Shown: one piece after another, positions 1 to 7,698 of the stretch
Layout: each line of letters begins with the position of its first letter
How positions within the stretch are numbered: position 1 is the first letter of the stretch
Source: Nostoc sp. 'Peltigera membranacea cyanobiont' 210A
GTDB taxonomy: Bacteria > Cyanobacteriota > Cyanobacteriia > Cyanobacteriales > Nostocaceae
Direction: 5' to 3'
NCBI RefSeq assembly: GCF_002246015.1
Contig: NZ_NOLJ01000002.1
Location: forward strand, 31,160-95,159
Length of the DNA: 64,000 bases
Translations under genes and position numbers: made by a program
The notes under the pieces: generated by a model
Database searches by the model: none
Told to the model about the DNA's origin: nothing
The model's input: the letters and a program-made list of their open reading frames with translations, nothing else

Positions 1-629
1 TCAACTTTTCTCAAGAGGCGTCTGATTTTCTGCCGAGTGTTGGAGCTGACGACGGTTTGCAGGTACTCTTCCCAGTCATCTGGCAAAGCGATGTACGGAA
101 CAATGCTATTGTCGATTTGATCTACGAAATCGCTCAACCATTCCTGTTGTGCCAATTCAAAGGCTTCTGTGGAGAACTGATCCAGAAAACGGCTCATTCG
201 ACCTTGGCTCGTTTGAATATTTTCGACTTCAAAAATAGACCAAGTTTCCTGCTGTTGCTGAAAGAATTGGGCAAAGGCAGAAGTGACTGCTGCTTCGTAT
301 TCTGGTAAGCAAATAAACCCAATATGCTCTGAATCTGCAACTCCCATCATCGAGAGACGACTCTGGAGCCAGCCTTCGGGATGTTCTGCGATCGCAATTT
401 CTAGCGGAAAAAATGCCACATACTCTGAAGTCGGGGCAGTTGATTTTGCCGCTAATATAAACCACGCAACACAGGAATGATTGCACAATTTTTCCAGAAC
501 ACCAGATAGCCAAGTCCAAGATAAGAAGAATTGAGCTTCAGGATCGGTTTTGTATACGGAGTCCCAATGGTTTCTGATCGTTTGAAACGTTTCAAAATTA
601 TCAACGATCTCAATTTCGATGTCTTTCAT
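1..629 (-). CDS. CelD/BioF2-like GNAT acetyltransferase (3' end outside window)
   Basis: The open frame runs leftward off the window edge; 209 residues are visible from an ATG at 629. It reads as a GNAT-fold acyltransferase of the Acetyltransf_6 (CelD/FemAB-like) type: an N-terminal block beginning MKDIEIEIVDNFETF, a core with FFLSWTWLSGVLEKL (about residues 37-51), and a basic stretch YLQTVVSSNTRQKIRR near the visible end, typical of the linker before the second half of these proteins. Family members modify sugars or peptides, often for exopolysaccharide or cell-surface products; the substrate here is unknown. The next gene upstream on the same strand is the repeat peptide at 862-1089, so the two could be co-transcribed, but a strong hairpin lies between them. 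The family call is an inference from the visible N-terminal half. Confidence 0.7.
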   Translation of the reverse strand, partial: MKDIEIEIVDNFETFQTIRNHWDSVYKTDPEAQFFLSWTWLSGVLEKLCNHSCVAWFILAAKSTAPTSEYVAFFPLEIAIAEHPEGWLQSRLSMMGVADSEHIGFICLPEYEAAVTSAFAQFFQQQQETWSIFEVENIQTSQGRMSRFLDQFSTEAFELAQQEWLSDFVDQIDNSIVPYIALPDDWEEYLQTVVSSNTRQKIRRLLRKV

Positions 630-668
630 ACTGACTCTCTGCCAGATAGAAGGTGAGGCGGTTGCAAA

Positions 669-720
669 AAATCTCCTGGCTGAAAGCGGCCAAGTATCGC
701 TTTCAAGAGCCAGGAGATTT
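669..720 (-). terminator. Long two-tier hairpin between peptide gene and acetyltransferase
   Basis: Perfect 13-bp arms (669-681 and 708-720) enclose a second perfect 7-bp stem (GAAAGCG 682-688 / CGCTTTC 698-704), with a 9-nt loop and a 3-nt bulge. Read on the minus strand the stem is followed by five T residues, so it could end or attenuate transcription from the peptide gene before the acetyltransferase. The same structure could be a mobile palindrome. Confidence 0.5.
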
Positions 721-861
721 GTGAACTATCAAAAGCTAAAGTGGAAGAACCCAGGTTTGCAAGTATGAGGTTGTGGCGATTCCGAAATGGTAGAAAACGT
801 AAGCTCCGGCACGCTGGGAAGGTTATACAACCATTTGGGTTCCACAACACTCACTCAATTT

Positions 862-1089
862 CTAGTCTTTGCCCCAGTCTTTGCCATAGCCCTTGCCCCA
901 GTCTTTGCCATAGCCCTTGCCCCAGTCTTTGCCATAGCCCTTGCCCCAGTCTTTGCCATAGCCCTTGCCCCAGTCTTTGCCATAGCCCTTGCCCCAGTCT
1001 TTGCCATAGCCCTTGCCATAGTTGCCTCCGCCTACTAAAGTGTTTGCGGATTCAGCTTGCTCTAAGTAGGTCAAGTCGTTAATAATCAT
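862..1089 (-). CDS. Small double-glycine-leader peptide with GYGKDWGK tandem repeats
   Basis: The 75-residue product has a short leader ([19 protein letters not shown]) ending in GGG, resembling cyanobacterial double-glycine leaders that are cleaved by C39-peptidase ABC exporters. It is followed by NYGK and six exact copies of GYGKDWGK, and then one D. At DNA level this is a 24-bp unit repeated six times without a difference, which points to recent expansion or strong homogenisation. The ATG has a purine-rich GGAGAGAAA about 6 bases upstream. The mature part would be only glycine, lysine, tyrosine, tryptophan and aspartate: cationic, flexible and aromatic. No exporter or modifying enzyme is visible except the partial acetyltransferase downstream. 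Function is unknown; an exported peptide (bacteriocin-like, matrix or metal-binding) is inference. Confidence 0.65.
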   Translation of the reverse strand: MIINDLTYLEQAESANTLVGGGNYGKGYGKDWGKGYGKDWGKGYGKDWGKGYGKDWGKGYGKDWGKGYGKDWGKD

Positions 1090-1706
1090 TTAGATTTCTC
1101 TCCCGAATCAAAAGTGATTTTTGTTAACTGTTTTAGTCTTGACGCGTCAACTTTACTTGGACTTAGGACAAAAAATTTCTTTTCTTAAAGTGTAGAAAAA
1201 CCTGGATTGTTGCGGCGGCGACCGCGCTTGCACAAATGATGTGCTAAAATTTCTTGCCCTCAGGCGCCTGTTCTTTAACAACTACCAGTAATGAAACATG
1301 TAATACAATCTATCTAAAGAAGTATAAAAATTTTGGTTCTTCAGTAGATAGTATGCCAAAAGGTCTGCAAATAGCCTGAAACCTTTGCTTGATAATGAAA
1401 TTGATGCTAAAACTGCCTGTAAGTCCTGATTATCAATGTATTTTACGGACTTTAGACATCGTAATGTTTTCAATTTAATTGTCAAGTTAATTGCGGGTTT
1501 GACTGCTTATACTTATTTGCCTTAACAACCATTTCTTGATATTTATCCCCAAGACTTACCTGCTCAACATCCTGCTATTTTTAGTTAGTCGAACTTACAT
1601 TTATTTATTAAATCCAAAATCCAATATTTGGTCATGAGTCATTTTCGGTTATCACGAAAGACAAAGGACAATGGACACATGACGGTGGACAGAGGACAAA
1701 GGAAAA
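1090..1706. other. Gene-poor stretch with possible transposase relic
   Basis: No convincing gene is seen. On the plus strand at about 1441-1590 a frame interrupted by one stop reads FRHRNVFNLIVKLIAGL, then AYTYLP, stop, QPFLDIYPQDLPAQ, which looks like the decayed C-terminal tail of an IS transposase; this is weak. At 1633-1706 lie repeat remnants (GTCATGAGTCATT and GACAAAGGACAATGGACA) that run straight into the start of the next gene and supply its ribosome binding site. Confidence 0.35.
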
Positions 1707-2801
1707 ATGAGCAATGTATTTCGGGAATTTCTGCAAAAAGTAGGCAGCGGAAACCATACAGCCGAGAATTTAACTCGCGCCCAAGCAGCCACCGCTACTA
1801 AAATGATGCTGCTAGGTGAAGCGACACCAGCCCAAATTGGAGCCTTTTTGATTGCTCACCGAATCAAGCGTCCTACGGGGGAAGAGTTAGCTGGAATGTT
1901 GGATGCTTATGAAGAACTGGGACCAAAACTGCAACCCATAGCCTCTGGGCGACCAGCGATCGCTCTTGGCATCCCTTATGATGGTAGGACACGCACAGCC
2001 CCAATTAGTCCCGTCACAGCTTTATTGCTCGCCGCAGTTGGACAACCAGTGGTAATGCATGGTGGCGATCGCCTACCCACGAAGTACGGCTTACCGCTGA
2101 TAGATGTTTGGCAGGGTTTAGGAGTCGATTGGACTACCTTACCCCTAGCACAAACTCAACAAGTGTTTGAGCAAACAGGAATCGGCTTTATTTATCTACC
2201 TCAGCATTTTCCCTTAACTACAAGTATTTGGGAGTACCGCGACCAACTTGGCAAACGTCCGCCGTTGGCGACAATGGAGCTAATTTGGTGTCCTTATGCT
2301 GGGGATGCTCACGTAATTGCTGGGTTTGTCCATCCACCGACAGAAGGGATGTTTCAGATCGCTCTCGGACTGCGAGGAGTGACAAAATTTACATTAGTCA
2401 AAGGATTGGAAGGTAGTTGCGACTTACCGCGCGATCGCACTGCAATCATCAGCTTATCTTCATCCGTAGCACCCCAAGAGGTAGAACGATTGCACCTCGT
2501 ACCGCGCGATTACGGCTTTACTACCAAGAACGTACCCCTTGGAACTACTGAAGAACTGGTGGCGGATATTCAAGAGGTTTTGGCAGGTAAACCAGGTGAA
2601 TTGATGCAAACAGCCTTGTGGAATGGCGGATTTTATCTATGGCGGAGTGGTATTTGTTCAAATATGGCAGAGGGTTTAGCTAAAGCAGAAGAATTATTAA
2701 CCAATGGTGTAGTAGCAGCTAAACTCCAAGAACTGAGCCAAGTAGTAAATTCAGTGTCAGCAGATATACCCTTTAGGGTGTCAACGACTTCTCCAAAATA
2801 G
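1707..2801 (+). CDS. Anthranilate phosphoribosyltransferase family protein (TrpD2-like)
   Basis: This 364-residue protein has the class IV phosphoribosyltransferase layout: an N-terminal helical region (residues 1-75, with ATATKMMLLGEATPAQIGAF) and a nucleoside-phosphorylase-like alpha/beta domain. The canonical TrpD glycine motif (GTGGD) is replaced by GIPYDGRTRT at 88-97, and the second phosphate-site motif is MHGGDRLPTKYG at 117-128. That pattern fits the TrpD2/YbiB side branch rather than the tryptophan-pathway enzyme, so anthranilate is probably not the substrate; YbiB-type proteins bind nucleic acid. The start ATG has AAAGGA 4 bases upstream, inside a dispersed repeat. It ends 29 bp inside the convergent LCP gene. 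Confidence 0.8.
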   Translation: MSNVFREFLQKVGSGNHTAENLTRAQAATATKMMLLGEATPAQIGAFLIAHRIKRPTGEELAGMLDAYEELGPKLQPIASGRPAIALGIPYDGRTRTAPISPVTALLLAAVGQPVVMHGGDRLPTKYGLPLIDVWQGLGVDWTTLPLAQTQQVFEQTGIGFIYLPQHFPLTTSIWEYRDQLGKRPPLATMELIWCPYAGDAHVIAGFVHPPTEGMFQIALGLRGVTKFTLVKGLEGSCDLPRDRTAIISLSSSVAPQEVERLHLVPRDYGFTTKNVPLGTTEELVADIQEVLAGKPGELMQTALWNGGFYLWRSGICSNMAEGLAKAEELLTNGVVAAKLQELSQVVNSVSADIPFRVSTTSPK

Positions 2802-4209
2802 ATTTTTGTTCCAACCAATCTTTACCTACTTGGATACTGATATCTGAGCCAAGGTTGCCAGTGCTTTCCACGCGCACTTCTCCAAATCCCAAAGTGCTGC
2901 GAATTGATTCGGCACTGTCACCATCTCCCTGTTGGGCGACAATATGAGTTACATCTAGGGGTTCACCCCATGCCTTGGCCACATAGATGTTGCGATATCC
3001 AGATTTTTCCAAGGCTCTAATTAACGGTTGGAGGTTAGAGCGATCGCCACCTGTACTATCTTGAATTGCGACACGTAAAGAGCGGGGGTTAGTTGTAGTT
3101 GCCAGCTGTTCCTCTTCTGACTCCAAACCAAAGTGTTGAGCCATCAGTTTGGCAATCCCATCTTTGTTGGGCAACCAATAGCTAGCATCATATTCATTCT
3201 TCTCGCTAAAGCGACCTGGCAGCATTAACATTTGCATATTAGAGCGATTTGTCCGCACTCCAAAACCCATTAGCGCCACTAACTCTTCAACCGTCAAGTT
3301 AGTATCAATGTGGTCTTTCACGACATCAAGAACTTTAGGTAATTGAGCAACAGTAGCTGGGTTGAGTGTTTGCTCCATCAAAGCACGCATGACCATTTGC
3401 TGGCGCTGAATCCGACCAATATCACCGAGTTCGTCATGGCGAAAACGCAGCAATTGCAATGTCTGCTCACCATTTAGATGCTGCTTACCAGCCTTCAAAT
3501 TGATGTACAAATGCTGAGAATCATCTTGATATTTCATATCTTTAGGAACGTAGACAGTTACGCCACCCAAAGCATCAATCAGCTTGGCAACTCCCAAAAC
3601 GTTAATTCGCACATAGCGATCGATTCCCGCTCCTCCTAAGAGATTGCTGACAGTTCTGGCAGTCAAAGCTGGCCCACCTTCAACGTTGGCGGAGTTAATT
3701 TTTTTCACTCCATAACCCTCTATTTCCGTGCGGGTATCTCTAGGAATGGAGAGCATATTTATTTTTTTTGTCTCTGGATCGAATTTGACCAAGAGCATCA
3801 CATCGGAAAGACCATCAAAGGAGTTGACTTGGGGCAGGTATTTGAGATTTTTGGTATCTTCAGGAGGGTTTTGGACATCTGGGGGAAGTACGCTCATTCC
3901 CATCACCAAAAGATTTACTGGACGAGTTAATTCTGAAAATCGCAGCACACCTCCAGAAATGCGATCGCTATCAAAGGCCGCCTCATCCTTTGGAGTTAGC
4001 TGCGCTTGTTGCAAAGGCGTACTGGTCAAAGACACCGCCAAAAGTGCCCCCGCAGTTGCTGATACCATCGCAATACCACTCATACCTACCCAAAACCATA
4101 GCCAACGTCCTGATGTCGAGTTTTGGGGAATTTTTTTATTGGATTTTGAGGCTTTTCCCGACTGGTTTTCTTCCGCCGAACTTCTTTGAATGGTCACAGA
4201 CTTCCTCAC
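2773..4209 (-). CDS. LytR-CpsA-Psr (LCP) family protein with LytR C-terminal domain
   Basis: LCP enzymes transfer lipid-linked glycopolymers onto peptidoglycan or other envelope acceptors. This 478-residue protein has a cytoplasmic basic N-terminus, one membrane segment (about 36-60), then the LCP catalytic domain with SDVMLL at 135-140, SIPRDTR at 154-160 and LRFRHDELGDIGRIQRQ at 254-270, the arginine/aspartate set that binds polyprenyl pyrophosphate. A LytR_C domain (about 375-475, beginning RSLRVAIQDST) follows. The frame opens at a GTG at 4209. The substrate is unknown; exopolysaccharide or heterocyst-envelope polysaccharide are possibilities. Its 3' end overlaps the convergent TrpD-like gene by 29 bp. 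Confidence 0.88.
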   Translation of the reverse strand: MRKSVTIQRSSAEENQSGKASKSNKKIPQNSTSGRWLWFWVGMSGIAMVSATAGALLAVSLTSTPLQQAQLTPKDEAAFDSDRISGGVLRFSELTRPVNLLVMGMSVLPPDVQNPPEDTKNLKYLPQVNSFDGLSDVMLLVKFDPETKKINMLSIPRDTRTEIEGYGVKKINSANVEGGPALTARTVSNLLGGAGIDRYVRINVLGVAKLIDALGGVTVYVPKDMKYQDDSQHLYINLKAGKQHLNGEQTLQLLRFRHDELGDIGRIQRQQMVMRALMEQTLNPATVAQLPKVLDVVKDHIDTNLTVEELVALMGFGVRTNRSNMQMLMLPGRFSEKNEYDASYWLPNKDGIAKLMAQHFGLESEEEQLATTTNPRSLRVAIQDSTGGDRSNLQPLIRALEKSGYRNIYVAKAWGEPLDVTHIVAQQGDGDSAESIRSTLGFGEVRVESTGNLGSDISIQVGKDWLEQKSILEKSLTP

Positions 4210-4483
4210 ACTTACTCACTAATCAAATTCAGTAATTTTGCAGACTAAAAACACCTAAACAAATCAACCCATAATAGCTAACTCTTAATTATCGGTGCTA
4301 ACTTTTTTAATGTAGTGTCAACCACAACACTTATAGCAGCATTTATTCTTTTTTTGGGACAACCTGGAGATGTTTTACTGAAGTATGGCAATAATAAACT
4401 GGATTTGACTAGATATATAGAGAAATCAGCCAGAAATTTTTCAAAAATCAGTAAAAACACCGACAAATTATCACCATAAAAAA

Positions 4484-4993
4484 TTAAGATAAATACTTGC
4501 CAAGCACTCGTTCAGCTAAATTACTAAACCCTGGTAAACGACTAGATTTGCCCTGCATTAGGCGCAAAATCAACCAAATACTTACTAAAAAGTAACCTGA
4601 CGTGAGAAAGCTATTGAGGATAAATAGACGTAGCGGAAAAAAATCTGAAGTTGCTGCTCCGGTAGCTAATAATAGATAACTCAACAACCAAGTAATTGCC
4701 AAAGTAATAGACAGACGACTAATAGCAAGTTGTTCCCGATTACCCTGGCCCCGATAGAGAGTCCACAAGGATGGAAAAAAGCCGACGATCGGAACTAAAT
4801 GTAAAAGCAACTGTGTTTTGGGCATTGGGGATGGAGCATTGGGCATTGGGGATGGGACATTATTATTCTCCCCCTGCTCCCCTGCTTCCCTGCTCCCTTG
4901 CTCCCCTGCTCCCCGCTCCCCATTCTCTTTTGGTTCAAAATTCTTCATTGGGGTTAGTCTAACTCCTAAACTAGAAGGATGAATAAGACTCAT
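4484..4993 (-). CDS. Small membrane protein carrying an in-frame repeat insertion
   Basis: This is a 169-residue unrecognised protein. Its C-terminal two thirds (from LLHLVPIVGFFPSLW, about residue 67) holds the conserved-looking part with three hydrophobic segments and ends LPGFSNLAERVLGKYLS. Residues 24-60 are low-complexity ([17 protein letters not shown], then PSPMPNAPSPMP) and are entirely encoded by the dispersed G-rich/C-rich hairpin repeat at 4821-4922. The repeat length leaves the frame open. An ATG at 4948 is an alternative start. The insertion sits before the first membrane segment, where it may be tolerated. The native start may have been displaced by the repeat. Confidence 0.6.
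   Translation of the reverse strand: MSLIHPSSLGVRLTPMKNFEPKENGERGAGEQGSREAGEQGENNNVPSPMPNAPSPMPKTQLLLHLVPIVGFFPSLWTLYRGQGNREQLAISRLSITLAITWLLSYLLLATGAATSDFFPLRLFILNSFLTSGYFLVSIWLILRLMQGKSSRLPGFSNLAERVLGKYLS
4821..4922. repeat. Dispersed hairpin repeat (TTGGGCATTGGGG ... CTCCCCTGCTCCCC), inside a gene
   Basis: The left part is made of GGGCATTGGGGAT-like units and the right part of CTCCCCTGCTCCC heptamer-like units, so the two halves can pair. Related copies lie near 10698-10765, 39093-39142 (right half, inside anmK), 45537-45640, 51871-52024, 53266-53350 and 55014-55175. This copy is translated in the host gene. Confidence 0.75.
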
Positions 4994-5057
4994 ATAGTTA
5001 GAGATAATAAGCTGTAAAGAAAAATTTCATTTAGTTCTATTCCGCAATCAGCTCAAA

Positions 5058-6224
5058 ATGCAGACACGTAAGCTACTCGACTGGTGGCAAACATTTACTC
5101 CAATAGCGCGAATCGGGGCGATCGCGTTATTCCTGCCGCTGCTAGTTCTCAATGGTTGGGCACTTTCGGTATTCTTTAATTATTTCCATTCTCTCATAGT
5201 CATTTTAGTCGGAGCCTCAGTGCTAGCATTTCTGCTCAACTACCCCGTGAGCTGGATGGAGCATCATGGTGCGAAGCGAGAGCAAGTTGCTATTTTAGTA
5301 TTTCTCTTGGCTTTATCGATTTTATTGGCGTTGGGTGTGACACTTTTTCCCCTGGCTCTTACCCAAGCTCAACAACTGGTGGCGCGTTTGCCAGATTTAA
5401 TCGACTCTGGACGCTCTCAGTTAATGATCTTAAACGGAAAAGCTGAGACTTTTGGCTTACCGATTAACCTCGATGCTCTGGTGGTGCAAATCAACGATCG
5501 CGTCAAAGGACAATTACAAGCGATCGCCGGACAAGTTTTAAATCTAGCTGTACTCACAGTTACTAGTCTGCTAGATATTCTCTTGACGATGGTTTTGACT
5601 TTTTATCTTTTACAGCATGGAGGTGAACTCTGGGAAAGTTTAGTCGAATGGCTACCTAACAAATTTCGCGAGCCTTTCTCTAAAACAGTCCGCTTAAGCT
5701 TCCAAAATTTCTTCATCACCCAGTTGATTTTATCTACCTGTATGGCTTCAGCCCTTATTCCTACCTTTTTGTGGCTGAAAGTGCCATTTGGACTGCTATT
5801 CGGACTAACTATTGGCCTAATGGCTCTCGTCCCCTTTGGCGGTTCTGTAGGCATTGCAATGACTACACTGTTGGTAGCGTTGCAAGATTTTTCAATGGGT
5901 GTGAGAGTCTTGATCGCAGCGGTAATTGTACAGCAAATTCTCGAAAACTTAATTGCCCCCCGAATTTTAGGCAGTTTTACCGGTTTAAATCCAGTTTGGA
6001 TTTTAATTTCGGTCTTAACAGGGGCAAGAATTGGCGGATTATTGGGTGTAATTGTGGCAGTACCTACAGCTGTTGTGATTAAGACTGCTTTAAGTGCCTT
6101 GCGTCCTGGTAGCGGGACAAACGACAGCGCCATTGGGGAGATAACTGCATCCGTTCCAGCAAATGAGTCCTCGAAAGCTGACGCCAACAAAACTTTGAGC
6201 ATTTCTGAAGCAACATTGCCTTAA
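5058..6224 (+). CDS. AI-2E family transporter (PerM-like)
   Basis: This polytopic inner-membrane protein of 388 residues has the AI-2E exporter/permease layout: paired N-terminal helices (about 15-90), a soluble amphipathic region (about 100-160, LPDLIDSGRSQLMIL), then a C-terminal helical block with the family signature GGSVGIAMTTLLVALQ and QQILENLIAPRILGS around 270-310. Family members include the quorum-signal exporter TqsA and sodium/proton antiporters; the substrate here is not predictable. The last 40 residues are a polar tail rich in Ser, Ala and Thr. It stands alone, with the flanking genes divergent or distant. Confidence 0.85.
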   Translation: MQTRKLLDWWQTFTPIARIGAIALFLPLLVLNGWALSVFFNYFHSLIVILVGASVLAFLLNYPVSWMEHHGAKREQVAILVFLLALSILLALGVTLFPLALTQAQQLVARLPDLIDSGRSQLMILNGKAETFGLPINLDALVVQINDRVKGQLQAIAGQVLNLAVLTVTSLLDILLTMVLTFYLLQHGGELWESLVEWLPNKFREPFSKTVRLSFQNFFITQLILSTCMASALIPTFLWLKVPFGLLFGLTIGLMALVPFGGSVGIAMTTLLVALQDFSMGVRVLIAAVIVQQILENLIAPRILGSFTGLNPVWILISVLTGARIGGLLGVIVAVPTAVVIKTALSALRPGSGTNDSAIGEITASVPANESSKADANKTLSISEATLP

Positions 6225-6573
6225 TTACAAGAAGGCAGGAGCAGGAAGTGTATCATCAGTTATTTATCAGGAACGATAAGGGGCAAGGGAAAGGGTAAAA
6301 AGCTATTGCTCGTATGGTGGGCGACTCTTATCAACCCTTTACCCCTCTTATTTATTTATTTATTTATTTATTAAATTCTGTTGCGATCGATTGTTTAATA
6401 TAAAAGATTTTCCAAATACTGTGAAAAGTCAATCCTTGCCACAAGACCTAGATGCCAATTGGTGTTTTGCTTCGATGTTTTAGATAGCCAAGATCCGAAC
6501 GGGTACGTTCTCGTTTTTTCGCAACCCGTTTCTGACAACTTTTTCAAACTCAACAACTACGGCACTCATAATC
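6225..6573. other. Intergenic region with TTTA microsatellite
   Basis: No gene is seen. A simple TTTA tetranucleotide run lies at about 6348-6372. A segment at 6477-6560 just before the SDR gene presumably holds its promoter; I see no clear -10/-35 pair. Confidence 0.5.
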
Positions 6574-7329
6574 ATGAAAAAACTAGAAGGAAAAATTGCA
6601 GTCGTTACGGGTGCATCCAAAGGAATTGGTGCCTCTATTGCCAAACATCTGGCAGCCGAAGGTGCAGCAGTTGTCGTCAACTATTCATCTAGCAAAGAAG
6701 GAGCCGATCGCGTTGTCGCCGAGATTCTCAGCGAGGGCGGTAAGGCGATCACTGTACAGGCAAATGTTGCAAAAAAGGCAGAGATAGAACATCTTTTTGC
6801 AGAGACGCAGCAGGTATTTGGCAAGCTGGATATCTTGGTCAACAATGCCGGAATTTATGAATTTTCCCCAATCGAAGACATCACTGAAGAGCATTTCCAC
6901 AAGCAGTTCGATCTGAATGTGCTGGGATTAATCCTCACCTCACAACAAGGAGTAAAGCACTTCGGATCGGCGGGCGGCAGCATCATCAATATCAGTTCAA
7001 TCGTTAGCACCCTTGCGCCCGCTAACAGCTCGGTCTATAGCGCCACTAAAGCGGCTGTCGATGCCGTCACGAAGTCGCTAGCCAAAGAACTGGGTTCACG
7101 CAACATCCGTGTCAATTCCATCAATCCTGGTATGGTGGAAACGGAGGGCACGCACACAGCAGGAATAACCGTAGCCAAGAGCGAAGGCCGCCAACAGACT
7201 GAAGCGCAAACCCCCCTTGGCCGCATCGGACAGCCACAGGATATCGCACCTGCCGTTGTCTTCCTCGCATCCTCTGATTCAGCATGGATCACCGGCGAAA
7301 CGCTGTACATATCGGGTGGACTTCGCTAG
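6574..7329 (+). CDS. Short-chain dehydrogenase/reductase (FabG-like SDR)
   Basis: A classical SDR of 251 residues: the NAD(P)-binding glycine motif TGASKGIG at 12-19, NNAG at 90-93, the catalytic serine in NISS (139-142) and the YSATK motif at 155-159. The arrangement and the C-terminal GETLYISGGLR match FabG-like/glucose-1-dehydrogenase-like reductases. Acidic/basic residues after beta2 (NYSSSKEGADR) suggest NADPH preference. The substrate is unknown. The gene looks foreign: many third positions are G or C (runs such as GGCGGCAGCATCATCAATATC), it has no complete HIP1 octamer, and it stands apart from its neighbours, with a MITE-like element about 150 bp downstream. Recent transfer is an inference. 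Confidence 0.88.
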   Translation: MKKLEGKIAVVTGASKGIGASIAKHLAAEGAAVVVNYSSSKEGADRVVAEILSEGGKAITVQANVAKKAEIEHLFAETQQVFGKLDILVNNAGIYEFSPIEDITEEHFHKQFDLNVLGLILTSQQGVKHFGSAGGSIINISSIVSTLAPANSSVYSATKAAVDAVTKSLAKELGSRNIRVNSINPGMVETEGTHTAGITVAKSEGRQQTEAQTPLGRIGQPQDIAPAVVFLASSDSAWITGETLYISGGLR

Positions 7330-7478
7330 GTGTTCGGCGCGGTTACTTTAGCTCAATAGACATCTGGTGAAATTAATGATGCGTTACCTGAAACCCTTGT
7401 AGATACGTTAAATATAACGCCTCTACATTCATTGTCGGAGATGTCTTAAATCATTTTGAACTATTTTTTACATAAATC
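7330..7478. other. Intergenic spacer before MITE
   Basis: No gene or clear signal is seen between the SDR stop and the left terminal repeat of the element at 7479. Confidence 0.4.
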
Positions 7479-7666
7479 TAGGACTTACGCATTGACAAGA
7501 AATACTAACTATAATTAAGTTAAAAACCACATCTTTTGTAAAAGCACAGCATCGTCTATTTCCGTAGTTTACCGCCGTAGGCATCGCAGGATAATTAAAA
7601 AAAGCCTGAAATAACCTATTTTAGTTAACGCACATCACGATACATTTGTACAGTGCGTAAGTTCTA
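7479..7666. mobile_element. MITE-like element with 16-bp terminal inverted repeats
   Basis: The left end TAGGACTTACGCATTG (7479-7494) and the inverse of the right end (7651-7666, TAGAACTTACGCACTG) match at 14 of 16 bases. The element is flanked on both sides by AAATC (7474-7478 and 7667-7671), a probable 5-bp target duplication. The roughly 190-bp interior has no ORF, so it would be non-autonomous and need a transposase elsewhere. Confidence 0.65.
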
Positions 7667-7698
7667 AAATCTAATTTTCAGAATAATTATCGAATTTC

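Noticed and set aside
626..850. Minus-strand ORF between the peptide and acetyltransferase genes
   Set aside because: It runs through the long hairpin, has no family resemblance, and ends inside the acetyltransferase start.
741..1082. Plus-strand ORFs (PCPSLCHS or VFAIALAP repeats) opposite the peptide gene
   Set aside because: The 24-bp unit keeps all frames open. Only the minus-strand frame has a leader with a GG site and a ribosome binding site.
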